From: Microdochium bolleyi
Lineage: Eukaryota; Ascomycota; Sordariomycetes; Xylariales; Microdochiaceae
Reading direction: 5' to 3'
Length of the DNA: 64,000 nt
Assembly (NCBI GenBank): GCA_001566295.1
Contig: KQ964260.1
Span: 558,001 to 622,000, forward strand
The notes under the pieces were generated by a model. The model had not been told where the DNA came from. It did not search any database and saw only the letters and a list, made by a program, of their open reading frames with translations. The translations under genes and the position numbers were made by a program. Positions 55,706 to 64,000 of this stretch are shown piece by piece (position 1 is the first letter of the stretch; each line of letters begins with the position of its first letter).

Positions 55706-56533
55706 TGGTACAGCGACCACCCTCAGCTCTCCGCTCCTCCACCGCCTCCTCAGCACTATACCCAGCAGTATCCTCGCTTTCCTCCTCCTCCCCCACCACC
55801 TCTGGCTACTCAGCACTATCACGTGATCACTCCCCTGTCCCAGCAACACCACAACCTCAAGCACCACCGCCGTCCCCATCACAGCAGCAGCAAGTACCTC
55901 CACCACAACCACCAGCGCAGTATCCGCCCCCTCCGCCCCCATTCTTCCCTTTCGGGCCCGCCCACCTGGGACGAGATGGTCCTCCGCGGCATCTGGTAGA
56001 ACCTCCCCGACGCCGAGAACGACATCAAGAACCTGGCCGAGTTTCTCGGCTTCGCCCTCGGGGACCGCAAACGCAAGCGCGAGAGCGTCAGCAACATCGC
56101 CAAGCGCCAGGATGCGTGCCCCTGGCAGATCTGGCTCAAGTGGAACAGGCGCCACGGCACCCAACCGCACCTCTACCAGCAGTGGCACCTCATCTGGACG
56201 GGCGGCGACGACTGGTGGTCCCGCGAGCACAACCACGACATGGACCCGGACCCGGCCAACATCTCGGCCAACCGGCGGCAGTACATCACGCAGGACATCA
56301 AGGACAAGATCACCTCGCTACTGACTCAGGGTGGCAGATCGAGCAGCCAGATACGCGAGGTCATGAAGAAGAGGCATCCACGGATCGCGTTAACGAAGAG
56401 CGAGGTGGATAACATGCGGAGGTTCTTATTCACCATGGATAAGGAGCCAGCAACGGGAGTGGGGGAAGACGAAGACGAGGACATGGATGAGAGCATAGCA
56501 GACAGCACTGTGGCCTCCGTGACGGCAGAGTAA
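55706..56533 (+). pseudogene. FAR1/MULE-type DNA-binding protein, interrupted by in-frame stop
   Basis: One frame reads through from about 55706 (start not found) to the stop at 56531-56533, except for TAG at 55997-55999. Before it: a Pro/Gln/His-rich stretch, then PPTWDEMVLRGIW. After it: NLPDAENDIKNLAEFLGFAL, KRQDACPWQIWLKWNRRHG, WSREHNHDMDPDPANISANRR, and helices to EVDNMRRFLFTMDKEP. WDEMVL plus the HNH-x-P pattern (REHNHDMDP) is the signature of FAR1-like DNA-binding domains, which derive from Mutator-like transposases. The overlapping frame +1 (55705-55970) is also Pro/Gln-rich and coding-like (QQQQVPPPQPP), so a frameshift near 55960 is possible as well. The stop cannot be removed by a reasonable intron: the nearest acceptor gives 34 nt. 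Most likely a pseudogene or a base error; no transposase core or terminal repeats were seen. Confidence 0.6.
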
Positions 56534-57450
56534 GAAGCGTGGTCCGACGCCCGTGATCTTTGCAAGAACGCGCGTCAGCACTGTCGCCGCTAGCGGGCAG
56601 TGACGTCCTCTGATGCCGGGGGTGATCTCCGGTGGGCGAGCCGAGCCAGTCGACAGCCAGGAGGGCCACTCTGGGCAACTTGTTGTCTTGTCAAATCAAG
56701 CTTTGATCCTCGCGGAAGAAGTGTGTCCGCGTGACGAGACGAGGCAAGCAGGACCGAATCGGGTAGGTCGCGTGCAAGCAAACCGGGACGGATACCTACG
56801 CCCCTGCACCAATCATGCCTCGGAGCCTCCAACATGGAGAATCATGCGGGAGCCGAGCGGCACCCACCCCAGAGACACGCATGAGCCGTGTGGGGTACAG
56901 GGATGGTGATGATGTACTACAGAAGGCGTAGTGTCGTATTCGGCAGACGGGGACTGGCCTAGTCCAATGGCCACCTGCACCGCTCGCCCTTGTTTTGCGC
57001 ACCAATCAGCACGCCTCCTGACTCGGCAGACGACATGCCTGTCGATCTCCTGCCAGTCCTGTGTCTATAGCCCCGGCTGTGGTGCAACGACCCCAACTGT
57101 GCGAGGGTCGCAGCGCAGTGTCTTCCATCGACTCCCGCGACGGGAGAGCACTGGCCGAGGACCACGATGCTGTCCACGTGTGGCAGCAGAAGGAGAAGCA
57201 CACGATAGTTTGTTGACAGCGTAGCACTCGGCTGGAAAACTCAGTTGCCTGTTACTGATCGAAGCGGACCTATAAGAGATGCGCCTGTCAAGAGCGTATC
57301 CAATATATAAAGACCGATGCCAAGCAGCTTGGGATCGTGACAAGCTTTTGACCACCCGCGATCGACCTTGGCGCATCAGGGGTCCTCTATCCACAGACCA
57401 CAGCCAAGCCGGCCACCCCAAGCCAACACACGCTGGTAACCTTCACAACA
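56534..57450. other. Promoter region of the arabinofuranosidase gene
   Basis: 917 bases without a gene. TATATAA at 57304-57310 is the likely TATA box, 140 bases before the ATG. Confidence 0.5.
57304..57310 (+). promoter_or_regulatory. TATA box of the GH54 gene
   Basis: TATATAA, followed by AG, 140 bases upstream of the start codon and just after a CAA-rich stretch. Confidence 0.6.
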
Positions 57451-58986
57451 ATGGCTTCTTCCCTCAAGCCCTCGTCCCTGGCCCTGCTCCTCGCAGCCTC
57501 GGCCTCCCTCGTCTCCGCGGGGCCCTGCGACATCTACGCGGCCGGCAACACGCCCTGCATCGCCGCCCACAGCACCACCCGCGCCCTCTACTCGGCCTTC
57601 TCCTCCCCGCTGTACCAGGTCCGGCGCGGCTCCGACAACACGACGCTCAACATCAGCCCCCTCTCGGCCGGCGGCACCGCCAACGCCGCCGCCCAGGACA
57701 CCTTCTGCGCCCGCACGACCTGCCTCATCACCACCATCTTCGACCAGTCTGGCCGCGGCAACCACCTCACCCAGGCGCCCGGGGGCGCTTTCCGCGGGCC
57801 CGAGGCCAACGGCTACGACAACCTCGCCAGCGCGACGGGCGCCCCCGTCACCCTCAACGGCAACCAGAAGGCGTATGGCGTCTTCGTCTCGCCCGGCACG
57901 GGCTACCGCAACAACAACGCCCGCGACACGGCCAAGGGGGACGCCGCGCAGGGCATGTACGCCGTGCTCGACGGCACCCACTACAACGGCGGGTGCTGCT
58001 TCGACTACGGCAACGCCGAGACGAGCAGCACCGACACGGGCAACGGGCACATGGAGGCCATCTACTTTGGCGACAGCACGGGCTGGGGCTCCGGCGCGGG
58101 CTCCGGGCCGTGGCTGATGGCGGACCTCGAGAACGGCCTCTTCAGCGGCGTCAGCCCCAAGAACAACCCGGGCGACCCGACCATCACCGCGCGCTTCTTC
58201 ACCGCCGTCGTCAAGGGCACCAAGAATCTCTGGGCGCTGCGCGGCGCCGACGCGGGCAGCTCCGGCGCCCTCTCGACCTACTACTCGGGCGTCCGGCCCA
58301 ACGCCGCCGGCTACAACCCGATGAGCAAGGAGGGCGCCATCATCCTCGGCATCGGCGGCGATAACAGCATCAGCGCGCAGGGCACCTTTTACGAGGGCGC
58401 CATGACCTCGGGTTACCCCTCTGACGCGACGGAGAACGCGGTGCAGGCCGACATCGCGAGCTCCGCGCGCTACGCCACGACGGCGCTGGTCTCGGGCCCC
58501 GCGCTGCAGATCGGCTCGACCGTGTCGCTGCGCGCGACAACGGCGTGCTGCTCGACGCGGTACCTCGCGCACACGGGCGCCACGGTCGGCACGCAGGTCG
58601 TCTCGGCCTCGAGCGCCGCCGCGCTGCGGCAGCAGGCGTCCTGGACCGTCCGCGCCGGGCTGGGGGGAAACAGCGGGTGCGTCTCGCTCGAGTCCCGCGA
58701 CACCCCGGGGAGCTTCATCCGGCACTTCGACTTCACCCTGCAGCTCGCGGCCAACGACGGGTCGAAGCAGTTCCGCGAGGATGCGACCTTCTGCCCGCAG
58801 GCCGCGCTGGGTGGTAGTGGAGGCGGCGGGACGCACTCGATCCGCTCGTGGAACTACCCGACGCGGTACTTCCGGCACTACAACGACGTCGGCAGGATCG
58901 CGAGCAACGGCGGCGTGCACGACTTTGACGCGCCCGGGTTGTTCAACGACGATGTGACCTGGGCTGTGGGTGCTGGGCTTGGCTGA
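57451..58986 (+). CDS. abfB: Alpha-L-arabinofuranosidase B, GH54 with CBM42
   Basis: Secreted single-exon enzyme of 511 residues that removes terminal arabinofuranosyl groups from arabinoxylan and arabinan (EC 3.2.1.55 by family). A signal peptide ends at ASLVSA-GPCDIYAAGNTPC. The GH54 beta-sandwich domain covers about 24-345: AHSTTRALYSAFSSPLYQVRR, FDQSGRGNHLTQAPGG, GNGHMEAIYFGDSTGWG and ADLENGLFSG, whose Glu227 corresponds to the known nucleophile. Asp304 in GIGGDNS corresponds to the acid/base; the spacing fits the Aspergillus enzyme (E221/D297). The C-terminal CBM42 (about 350-511) has the arabinose-binding beta-trefoil repeats SLRATT, FIRHFDF and YFRHYN. Length matches the family (about 500). 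A TATA box at 57304 and a CA-rich leader precede it. Nearby biomass-related genes are the peroxidase and the copper radical oxidase, but they are not clustered with it. Confidence 0.97.
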   Translation: MASSLKPSSLALLLAASASLVSAGPCDIYAAGNTPCIAAHSTTRALYSAFSSPLYQVRRGSDNTTLNISPLSAGGTANAAAQDTFCARTTCLITTIFDQSGRGNHLTQAPGGAFRGPEANGYDNLASATGAPVTLNGNQKAYGVFVSPGTGYRNNNARDTAKGDAAQGMYAVLDGTHYNGGCCFDYGNAETSSTDTGNGHMEAIYFGDSTGWGSGAGSGPWLMADLENGLFSGVSPKNNPGDPTITARFFTAVVKGTKNLWALRGADAGSSGALSTYYSGVRPNAAGYNPMSKEGAIILGIGGDNSISAQGTFYEGAMTSGYPSDATENAVQADIASSARYATTALVSGPALQIGSTVSLRATTACCSTRYLAHTGATVGTQVVSASSAAALRQQASWTVRAGLGGNSGCVSLESRDTPGSFIRHFDFTLQLAANDGSKQFREDATFCPQAALGGSGGGGTHSIRSWNYPTRYFRHYNDVGRIASNGGVHDFDAPGLFNDDVTWAVGAGLG

Positions 58987-59727
58987 ACGTTGACGGTGGG
59001 GGCGGCGAGATTGGTTCGATGGCGATGCTTGGTTACGCTTATGGTACTTGGAGGTTGGTTTGGTGACCTCTTTTGTCCGGACTTTGTGTGCTACAGTTAG
59101 GCACTGTCTGCTTAGGGCCCTTATGTGCTGTACATGCCCCTGGTGATGGCCAGCAAGTATTTGGTAGAAGAGTTGATGAAACTCGGGCTATACGTTAATG
59201 AACCAACTCAAATCGGTGCCGTATTGTCGATGAGTCTTCCTGTTATGGGCTATGATGGGCCTGTGTGCTCAGGATGAGGCCTTGAGCAAGAGTTTGTCTG
59301 TACCGGATCCTAATCGTAGCTTTGTGCACTGGGTGTAGCTCAGCATCGTTTCCTGCGTCAGATAGCCTTCACAACTTTTGCGGAGAGGCACTTTACAAAA
59401 GTATCTTGAAAAACAGAGAAGCTTCGTATAATCTTATCTTGCCGCACCCATGTCCATGATGGCCAAGCGTGCTTTTAACTTCGTTGCTGACCCTGACGTG
59501 TAGTTTGTTTTTCCTTTCAAGAGAAAATACTAAACAAAGAGGAAGGGAAAAAAAGATTTTGAAAAATAGATAAATAAATGAAACCAAATCACCGCCCGAA
59601 CTTTTGGGTACCGTAGAAAAATAACAAGGATACGTAGCAAATTGCTCAATGAATAGCTTCTCGGAGCGACTGGATAAATTCAATGGGGAAAATCAGCAGA
59701 ATCCAAGTATACCGTGCTATACCGTGC
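58987..59727. other. Convergent spacer, no gene seen
   Basis: 740 bases between the 3' ends of the GH54 gene and the minus-strand ankyrin-like gene, A/T-richer near 59500-59580; no frame with support. Confidence 0.6.
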
Positions 59728-61032
59728 TCACTGCTGTCCCTGCGTGGCCGGACCAGATGGACTTAGCCCCTGCGACTCGAGTATCTCTATGACTTCCTGC
59801 AGCTTCGCAAACGTGACGTGATGGTTCGGACTCCGCTCCAGCCTGTCCCCGAGATACGCGCGCGTGCTCATCGCGACCTCGTACGCCGTCTGCTGTGCCG
59901 AGTTGCGCGGGTTACCAGCACCGACTCCGCGGTCCAGGAGCCATGTGACCACCCGAGGGCTGCCGCTCTCGGCGGCCTGGTGCAGGACTGACTGCAGGGG
60001 AGCCGGGTCGCTCGGCTCCCTCTGCACGCTTAGGTTGTTAGACTGGGCCGGCATACTGCTGTCGATGACGCCGCTGCCGCTGCCGACGCGGTCGAAGAGG
60101 AACTCGAGAAGATCGACATCGTCCTTTTGCGCGGCGATCGTGTAGCACTCATGGCGCTTGCTGAGCGTCAAGGGTCCATTATCCGTGATGAACTGGTCCA
60201 GATACAGTTTGACGATGGACGGGCGCCCGAACGCCAGCGCGAGATCGAGCTTGCGGAAGTCCGGGCGCACTCCGCGCTCCATGAGGATGTCATAGAGCAT
60301 GCGCGAACTTTCCTCGTCCGGCCCCGTCGCGGCGTGGAGGTGCAGATACTCTCGAGCTGACGCCCACCCGGTGGCGATCATGTCGTGCCAGATGGCGCAG
60401 CCGTTGTCGGCCTGGCCGCGGAACATGCGGTGGCTGCCGCTCTCTCGGCCGTCGAAAGACACGATGTCCGCGTGGGTCGGCTGGTCTCCCTCGGGGCTGA
60501 AGACGAGATCGTGCGTCGAGGCAGGGGGGATGTTGTGGATGATCTCCCGGGCCAAGCTGTGGTTGCCGACCGATAGAGCTCGTGCGAGAATGATTTGGCA
60601 AAGACTAGGTGTGTGCAGGATCTTGATTGCCGGGCTCGACACGTTGTCGAGTGCCTGCAAGCTGGCGAGCGTGGTCTGGTCACAGCTGAGTAGCATGTCT
60701 ATCAGCTTGTCCTGGGCTTCTCACGGGTATATCAGACTCGATCAATCCACATGCACACGGCTTGTATGGAATTCTTAGAGCACAGACTTACCCGCGGGCG
60801 CTAATGTTTTTCCCTGGAGCATTGATGCCACCACCGCGCCCTCGAGCACATCGTACTGCGCCCGGCTGGCCACTGATGTGTCTGACAGAGTGCTGCAGTC
60901 TGCATGGCGCACGGCCTCAGACAAGTGCCTTACGTAGTCACGGAGGTGTTCGCTCAACGATATGCTGCCATCCTGGTACTGGTTGCGACTTTCCCAGAAA
61001 CACCGAGTCAGCAAGTCCGGAAGCGCCATCAT
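59728..61032 (-). CDS. Ankyrin-like repeat protein (two exons)
   Basis: Minus-strand exons 61032-60792 and 60719-59728 give 410 residues. Donor GTAAGT at 60791; the acceptor ...CCCGTGAG at 60720 is the one that keeps frame (LAPA-E-AQDKLIDMLLSC), while the nearby CCCAG acceptor would lead to an early stop. The protein starts MMALPDLLTRCFWESR. It has degenerate ankyrin-like helix pairs: SLCQIILARALSVGNHSLAREII, LDLALAFGRPSIVKLYLDQF, YTIAAQKDDVDLLEFLFDRVG, and the best unit SVLHQAAESGSPRVVTWLLDRGVG. No catalytic domain was seen. Such short ankyrin proteins are common in ascomycetes and have no single role. The start is uncertain because the open frame extends further upstream. Confidence 0.75.
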
Positions 61033-61460
61033 TGAACCCAGAGGGCGGGGAAAGGAGGAAAAGACAGGGATGAGTAGACGCAGAGTGTCAGCAGTCGCCC
61101 TGCACAGATTAGAAGTGCCCACAGCTCCGAGTTCAATTGTTACATATGTACACTGAGTTGGTTGACCTCTGTAGCTGCATATAACCAACAATTCAAACCC
61201 TGACCGGGGTCGTCTCCAAGTGCTACGGCATCTGCACTCGCTGGGGCCGGAATCCAACCAGAGAATCCAATCAAACCGACCTGGTCGTGGCGACCTCATA
61301 GGGCACAATCTACTCCGAGCAAATGCAACCCTGTTGTGTATCAATACATATATAACAAGCGCTTCCAGTCGCTGAAAATGATGCTACCAATGAACGCCGA
61401 GGGATCTCGATGGCCTGCTTGCTTATACTCCCGCCAGATCCTGGTTGAAAGAGGAGAAAC
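61033..61460. other. Spacer between same-strand genes
   Basis: About 430 bases; promoter of the ankyrin-like gene and 3' end of the next gene. No gene seen. Confidence 0.5.
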
Positions 61461-62243
61461 TCAACCCACGCTTCCCGCAATCTCGCCCAACCGATGACAT
61501 ATGGTGAGCCCGCTCATGATGGCCATGAGCTCCCACGACGCGCCGTAGAGCCCAGCCACCCTGCCTTCCCCGCAGAACTCGAATCGCAGCGCCTTGTTCC
61601 GGCTGCGGCTGTTGGGCGTGCACGTGGCCAGGACCTCCCGGGGTTCCGACAGCGCCACGAGCCTCCACCCTTCGGACCGGGGCTCGAGGCCCTCGCCCGT
61701 CACGTCTGTGAACTTCTCGCGCCACTCGAACTTCTGCCTCTCGAGCACCCGGGACCCATCCGTGTGCAGCAGCATGCTGTCGCTGTCGGGCGCGAACGCG
61801 GAGTCGACGTCCATCGCGAACCTGAGCACCGTCCTCGCGTCCATGCCCACCCCTTTCCGGACGGCTTTCAGCGTTTCCGTGACGAACAGCCCGCTAAAGT
61901 CCTCGCCGTACGACATGACGCTGATGCTGTAGCGGTCCCAGAAGTGGTGCTTCTTGTCCCCCTCGACGTGTGTGTTGGTCACCGTCCCGAGGGCCGGGTT
62001 CTGCGGCTGCAGGCCGTCGTGCAGGATCACGCATGGCGCGGGCCGGATCCGCAGGCTGTTGTGCCGGTTCGTGATGACGAAGAGGCGGTCCTTTCTGTGC
62101 GGGCCGAGGAAGCACAGGTCCTTCTCCCTGTTCTTGAAGCTGCCGCTGCTGCTGCTGCCGTTGTAGACGTTGAAATCGAGGGGCATGAACCGCTGCGTGG
62201 TGACGGCTTCGACAACCTGTGTCGTGGTCGCGGATGTCGACAT
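61461..62243 (-). CDS. Uncharacterised fungal protein, 260 aa
   Basis: Single exon. The ATG at 62243 (MSTSATTTQVV) is preferred over one 36 codons upstream, whose extra residues are low in complexity. The body has blocks such as MPLDFNVYNGSS, KDRLFVITNRHNSLRIRPAPCVILHDG, HHFWDRYSISVMSYGEDFSG, VLRFAMDVDSAFAPDSD and LRFEFCGEGRVAGLYGASWELMAIMSGL. These suggest an alternating beta-strand fold of the tubby/LURP-like sort, known from many uncharacterised fungal proteins, but I cannot assign the family with confidence. No signal peptide or membrane segment. It lies between the ankyrin-like gene and the epoxide hydrolase gene on the same strand; nothing links them functionally. Confidence 0.7.
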   Translation of the reverse strand: MSTSATTTQVVEAVTTQRFMPLDFNVYNGSSSSGSFKNREKDLCFLGPHRKDRLFVITNRHNSLRIRPAPCVILHDGLQPQNPALGTVTNTHVEGDKKHHFWDRYSISVMSYGEDFSGLFVTETLKAVRKGVGMDARTVLRFAMDVDSAFAPDSDSMLLHTDGSRVLERQKFEWREKFTDVTGEGLEPRSEGWRLVALSEPREVLATCTPNSRSRNKALRFEFCGEGRVAGLYGASWELMAIMSGLTICHRLGEIAGSVG

Positions 62244-62742
62244 TTTCGCAGTGGCAGCGCGGTGGGGGGTGGATCTCCCTCGCAATACTGCTCGGACTTG
62301 GAGGCGGCCATCGTGAGAGGAGGACCCCGTGGTATTTGAGTCATTTATCAATCAATCGCGATATTTTGTGAAGCTGGTCACGCGGGTCTCGCGCTTGGAT
62401 CATGAAACGCGCGGTGTTGCGATTGCTGCGGTGCATCTGTTTCAGCGCCATCTGCCAAGAGACGAGCTTCGTGGGTTTCACCACCACTCTAAACACTCTA
62501 ACCATGTCGGCGGTTCAGCCCCGTGGAGCCTCTGAGGCCATGTACCCCGGATTATAGCACGATCCTATTAATAGCTGGAACTGCATGTCCTTGGCAGCCT
62601 GCACTACCCCTGTGTATTGCACCAAGAATTCAAGTGCCGCAGGCAGGTATTGTAGATAAGTAGCTTCTTCATGAGACATCATCTGATGACCTGGTCCGCA
62701 ACGCGGGCCAGCTTATCTCCAGTGGAGCCCGAATCCTCCTTC
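62244..62742. other. Intergenic, no gene seen
   Basis: 500 bases holding the promoter of the 260-aa protein and the 3' end of the epoxide hydrolase gene. Confidence 0.5.
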
Positions 62743-63948
62743 TCAAGCAGCACAGCCACCAACCTTGAGCAAGATCTCACTGACCTCGTCCGCCTTCTCC
62801 AGCCCCAGCCAGTGCCCCGCATCCAGCTGGAACTCCTCGACGCCCTGCTTCGCCCACGGCTCCGTGAACATGCGCATCTGCGCGCCCGGCGTGACCGTGT
62901 CCTGTGTCCCGCCGATCAGCGTCACCGGCACGTCCAGGGGCTTCCGCTCGTCAGGGACCGCGTCCTCCTCCGCGACATCCGTGCCGGCGAATGTCCGGCG
63001 GTATGGGTTCAGCGCTGCGGCGACGGCGCCGGGCCGGCGGAAGTACTCGAGCCACTGGTCGCGGTGGGCCTCGGTGTCCCAGGTTGCGAGCGGGGAGATG
63101 GTGTTGGCGAGGAGGCGGGCGCGTGCGGCCCCGATGTGCCCGAAGTCGCTGGCCTGGGTGGCATTTGATGGGGTATAGAGCGTCGAGTAGAACGACTCGA
63201 GCTATTGCACGTTGAGAGGTGTGAGATTGATGCGACAGTAGGCGCCCGCTTGACTCGGTTCGGTGGAGTATATCGTCACATGGGTCGTCTTTCAATTTCA
63301 AGGGATGACAGACATCACAAAGGCGAAAGCTGGAAGTGCGAAGAGAGGTGGTTCGAGACTTACGTGAGCTCCGATAATGTCTGGCGCACTGAAGTGGCTT
63401 AGGAAGTACCAGTACCCGTACTGCGTGGTCCCCGTGGCCGCCAGCGTGCCAGCATTGATGGCGTCAATGTCCAGATACCCACCCGGGGGGAAGTACCCGA
63501 CTGACATGAATACCAGCCGCGAGAAGCGCTCCGGGTGGTAGTTGTACGTGCGGGCCAGCGCGCCTGCGCCCCAGTCGTGGCCGACACCGATGACGGAGGT
63601 CAGGCCCTCGGAGCCGAGCAGCTCGTCCATGTGCCCGGCCATCCGGCGCCAGCGGTACGCTGAGAGGCCGTCCCCCTGGGGGTCGGGCTTGTCCGAGTCG
63701 CCGAAGCCCAGCATGTCTGGTGCAATCACGCCGAGCCCGGCGGCTGACAGGGCTGTGATCTGCGGTGCCCAGTCGTGCCGGGTTGAGGGGAAGCCGTGGA
63801 AGAAGAGGAACGTGGGCTTCCTGTCCGCACCATCATCACCGGTAGCAGACGACGCAGGCGCGTGCTCGTACGCGTAAGTGGTTCCGTCAGCTGTCGTGAA
63901 ATGCTTGGTTGATACACCCGAGGGTGTGGTTGAAGCTGGCGCAGCCAT
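62743..63948 (-). CDS. Soluble epoxide hydrolase, alpha/beta-hydrolase fold (two exons)
   Basis: Minus-strand exons 63948-63364 and 63201-62743, with a 162-nt intron of phase 0, give 347 residues. Alpha/beta-hydrolase elements: the oxyanion motif FFHGFPSTRHDW (about 50-61); VIAPDMLGFGDSDKP; the nucleophile elbow GVGHDWGAGAL with Asp125, an Asp as in epoxide hydrolases and haloalkane dehalogenases rather than Ser; and the base His325 in DAGHWLGLEKADEV. Cap-domain Tyr residues are present (GYWYFLSHF, SFYSTLYTP). By family it opens epoxides to vicinal diols and is cytosolic; no signal peptide was seen. The usual HGxP and SmxNuxSm motifs support the assignment. Detoxification or secondary metabolism are both possible roles. 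Confidence 0.88.
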
Positions 63949-64000
63949 GACTTGGAACGTTTCTGGGAGGTTTCCCTGGTGAAATTTGGGCCGTGGTCCT

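Noticed and set aside
57376..58920. 514-codon minus-strand ORF
   Set aside because: Antisense to the GH54 gene; Arg/Gly/Ala/Val-rich shadow.
61494..62339. 281-codon plus-strand ORF
   Set aside because: Antisense to the 260-residue unknown protein. The minus frame has the more protein-like composition, although neither has a named family.

Overview
The window is nuclear DNA of a filamentous ascomycete (Pezizomycotina, probably a Sordariomycete). The signs are short spliceosomal introns of about 55-200 nt with GT..AG ends and CTGAC/CTAAC-like branch sites, strong G/C third-position bias in coding exons, and fungal families: a Zn2Cys6 regulator, a white-collar-type LOV/GATA protein, a WSC/copper-radical oxidase, a GH54 arabinofuranosidase and a GAF hybrid histidine kinase. 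The codon bias makes long open frames opposite real genes; these were left out. All gene models are ab initio, with introns chosen so that phases match and family motifs continue across the junctions.

Layout. 1-2448 (-): 5' two thirds of a Na+/K+-type P-type ATPase, cut by the window edge. 2449-6554: no convincing gene. 6555-8249 (+): secreted-type heme peroxidase. 8250-12405: gene desert. 12406-13760 and 16559-17779 (+): tandem paralogues of a secreted repeat protein with identical three-exon structure. 18481-20511 and 20828-22750 (-): tandem F-box-like paralogues. 23948-26232 (-): six-exon Zn2Cys6 factor. 27803-30740 (-): LOV-PAS-PAS-GATA white-collar-1-like protein, divergent from 32476-37209 (+): GAF hybrid histidine kinase. 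The 1.7 kb between those two holds a poly-C tract and short repeats.

40333-43844 (+): four WSC modules joined to a glyoxal-oxidase-like copper radical oxidase. 45055-45285 (+): small secreted protein. 45861-46322 (-): doubtful small ORF. 46402-47493 (-): MDR oxidoreductase. 48515-50873 (+): ankyrin-like protein with a fungal STAND-type N-terminus. 51641-53255 (-): five-exon protein with one C-terminal membrane segment. 55706-56533 (+): broken FAR1-like gene. 57451-58986 (+): GH54 arabinofuranosidase B. 59728-61032 (-): ankyrin-like protein. 61461-62243 (-): unknown. 62743-63948 (-): alpha/beta-hydrolase epoxide hydrolase.

Two functional themes stand out. One is secreted or wall-active chemistry suited to plant or lignocellulose contact: peroxidase, WSC-copper radical oxidase (an H2O2 producer by family), arabinofuranosidase and repeat proteins. 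The other is a block of about 13 kb with three regulators (Zn2Cys6 factor, blue-light-receptor-like factor, hybrid kinase). No biosynthetic core enzyme, rRNA, CRISPR or intact transposon was seen. The most unusual items are the white-collar-like protein with a substituted LOV glutamine position, the tandem repeat-protein pair, the FAR1-like gene with an in-frame stop, and a 15-bp minisatellite between two divergent genes.
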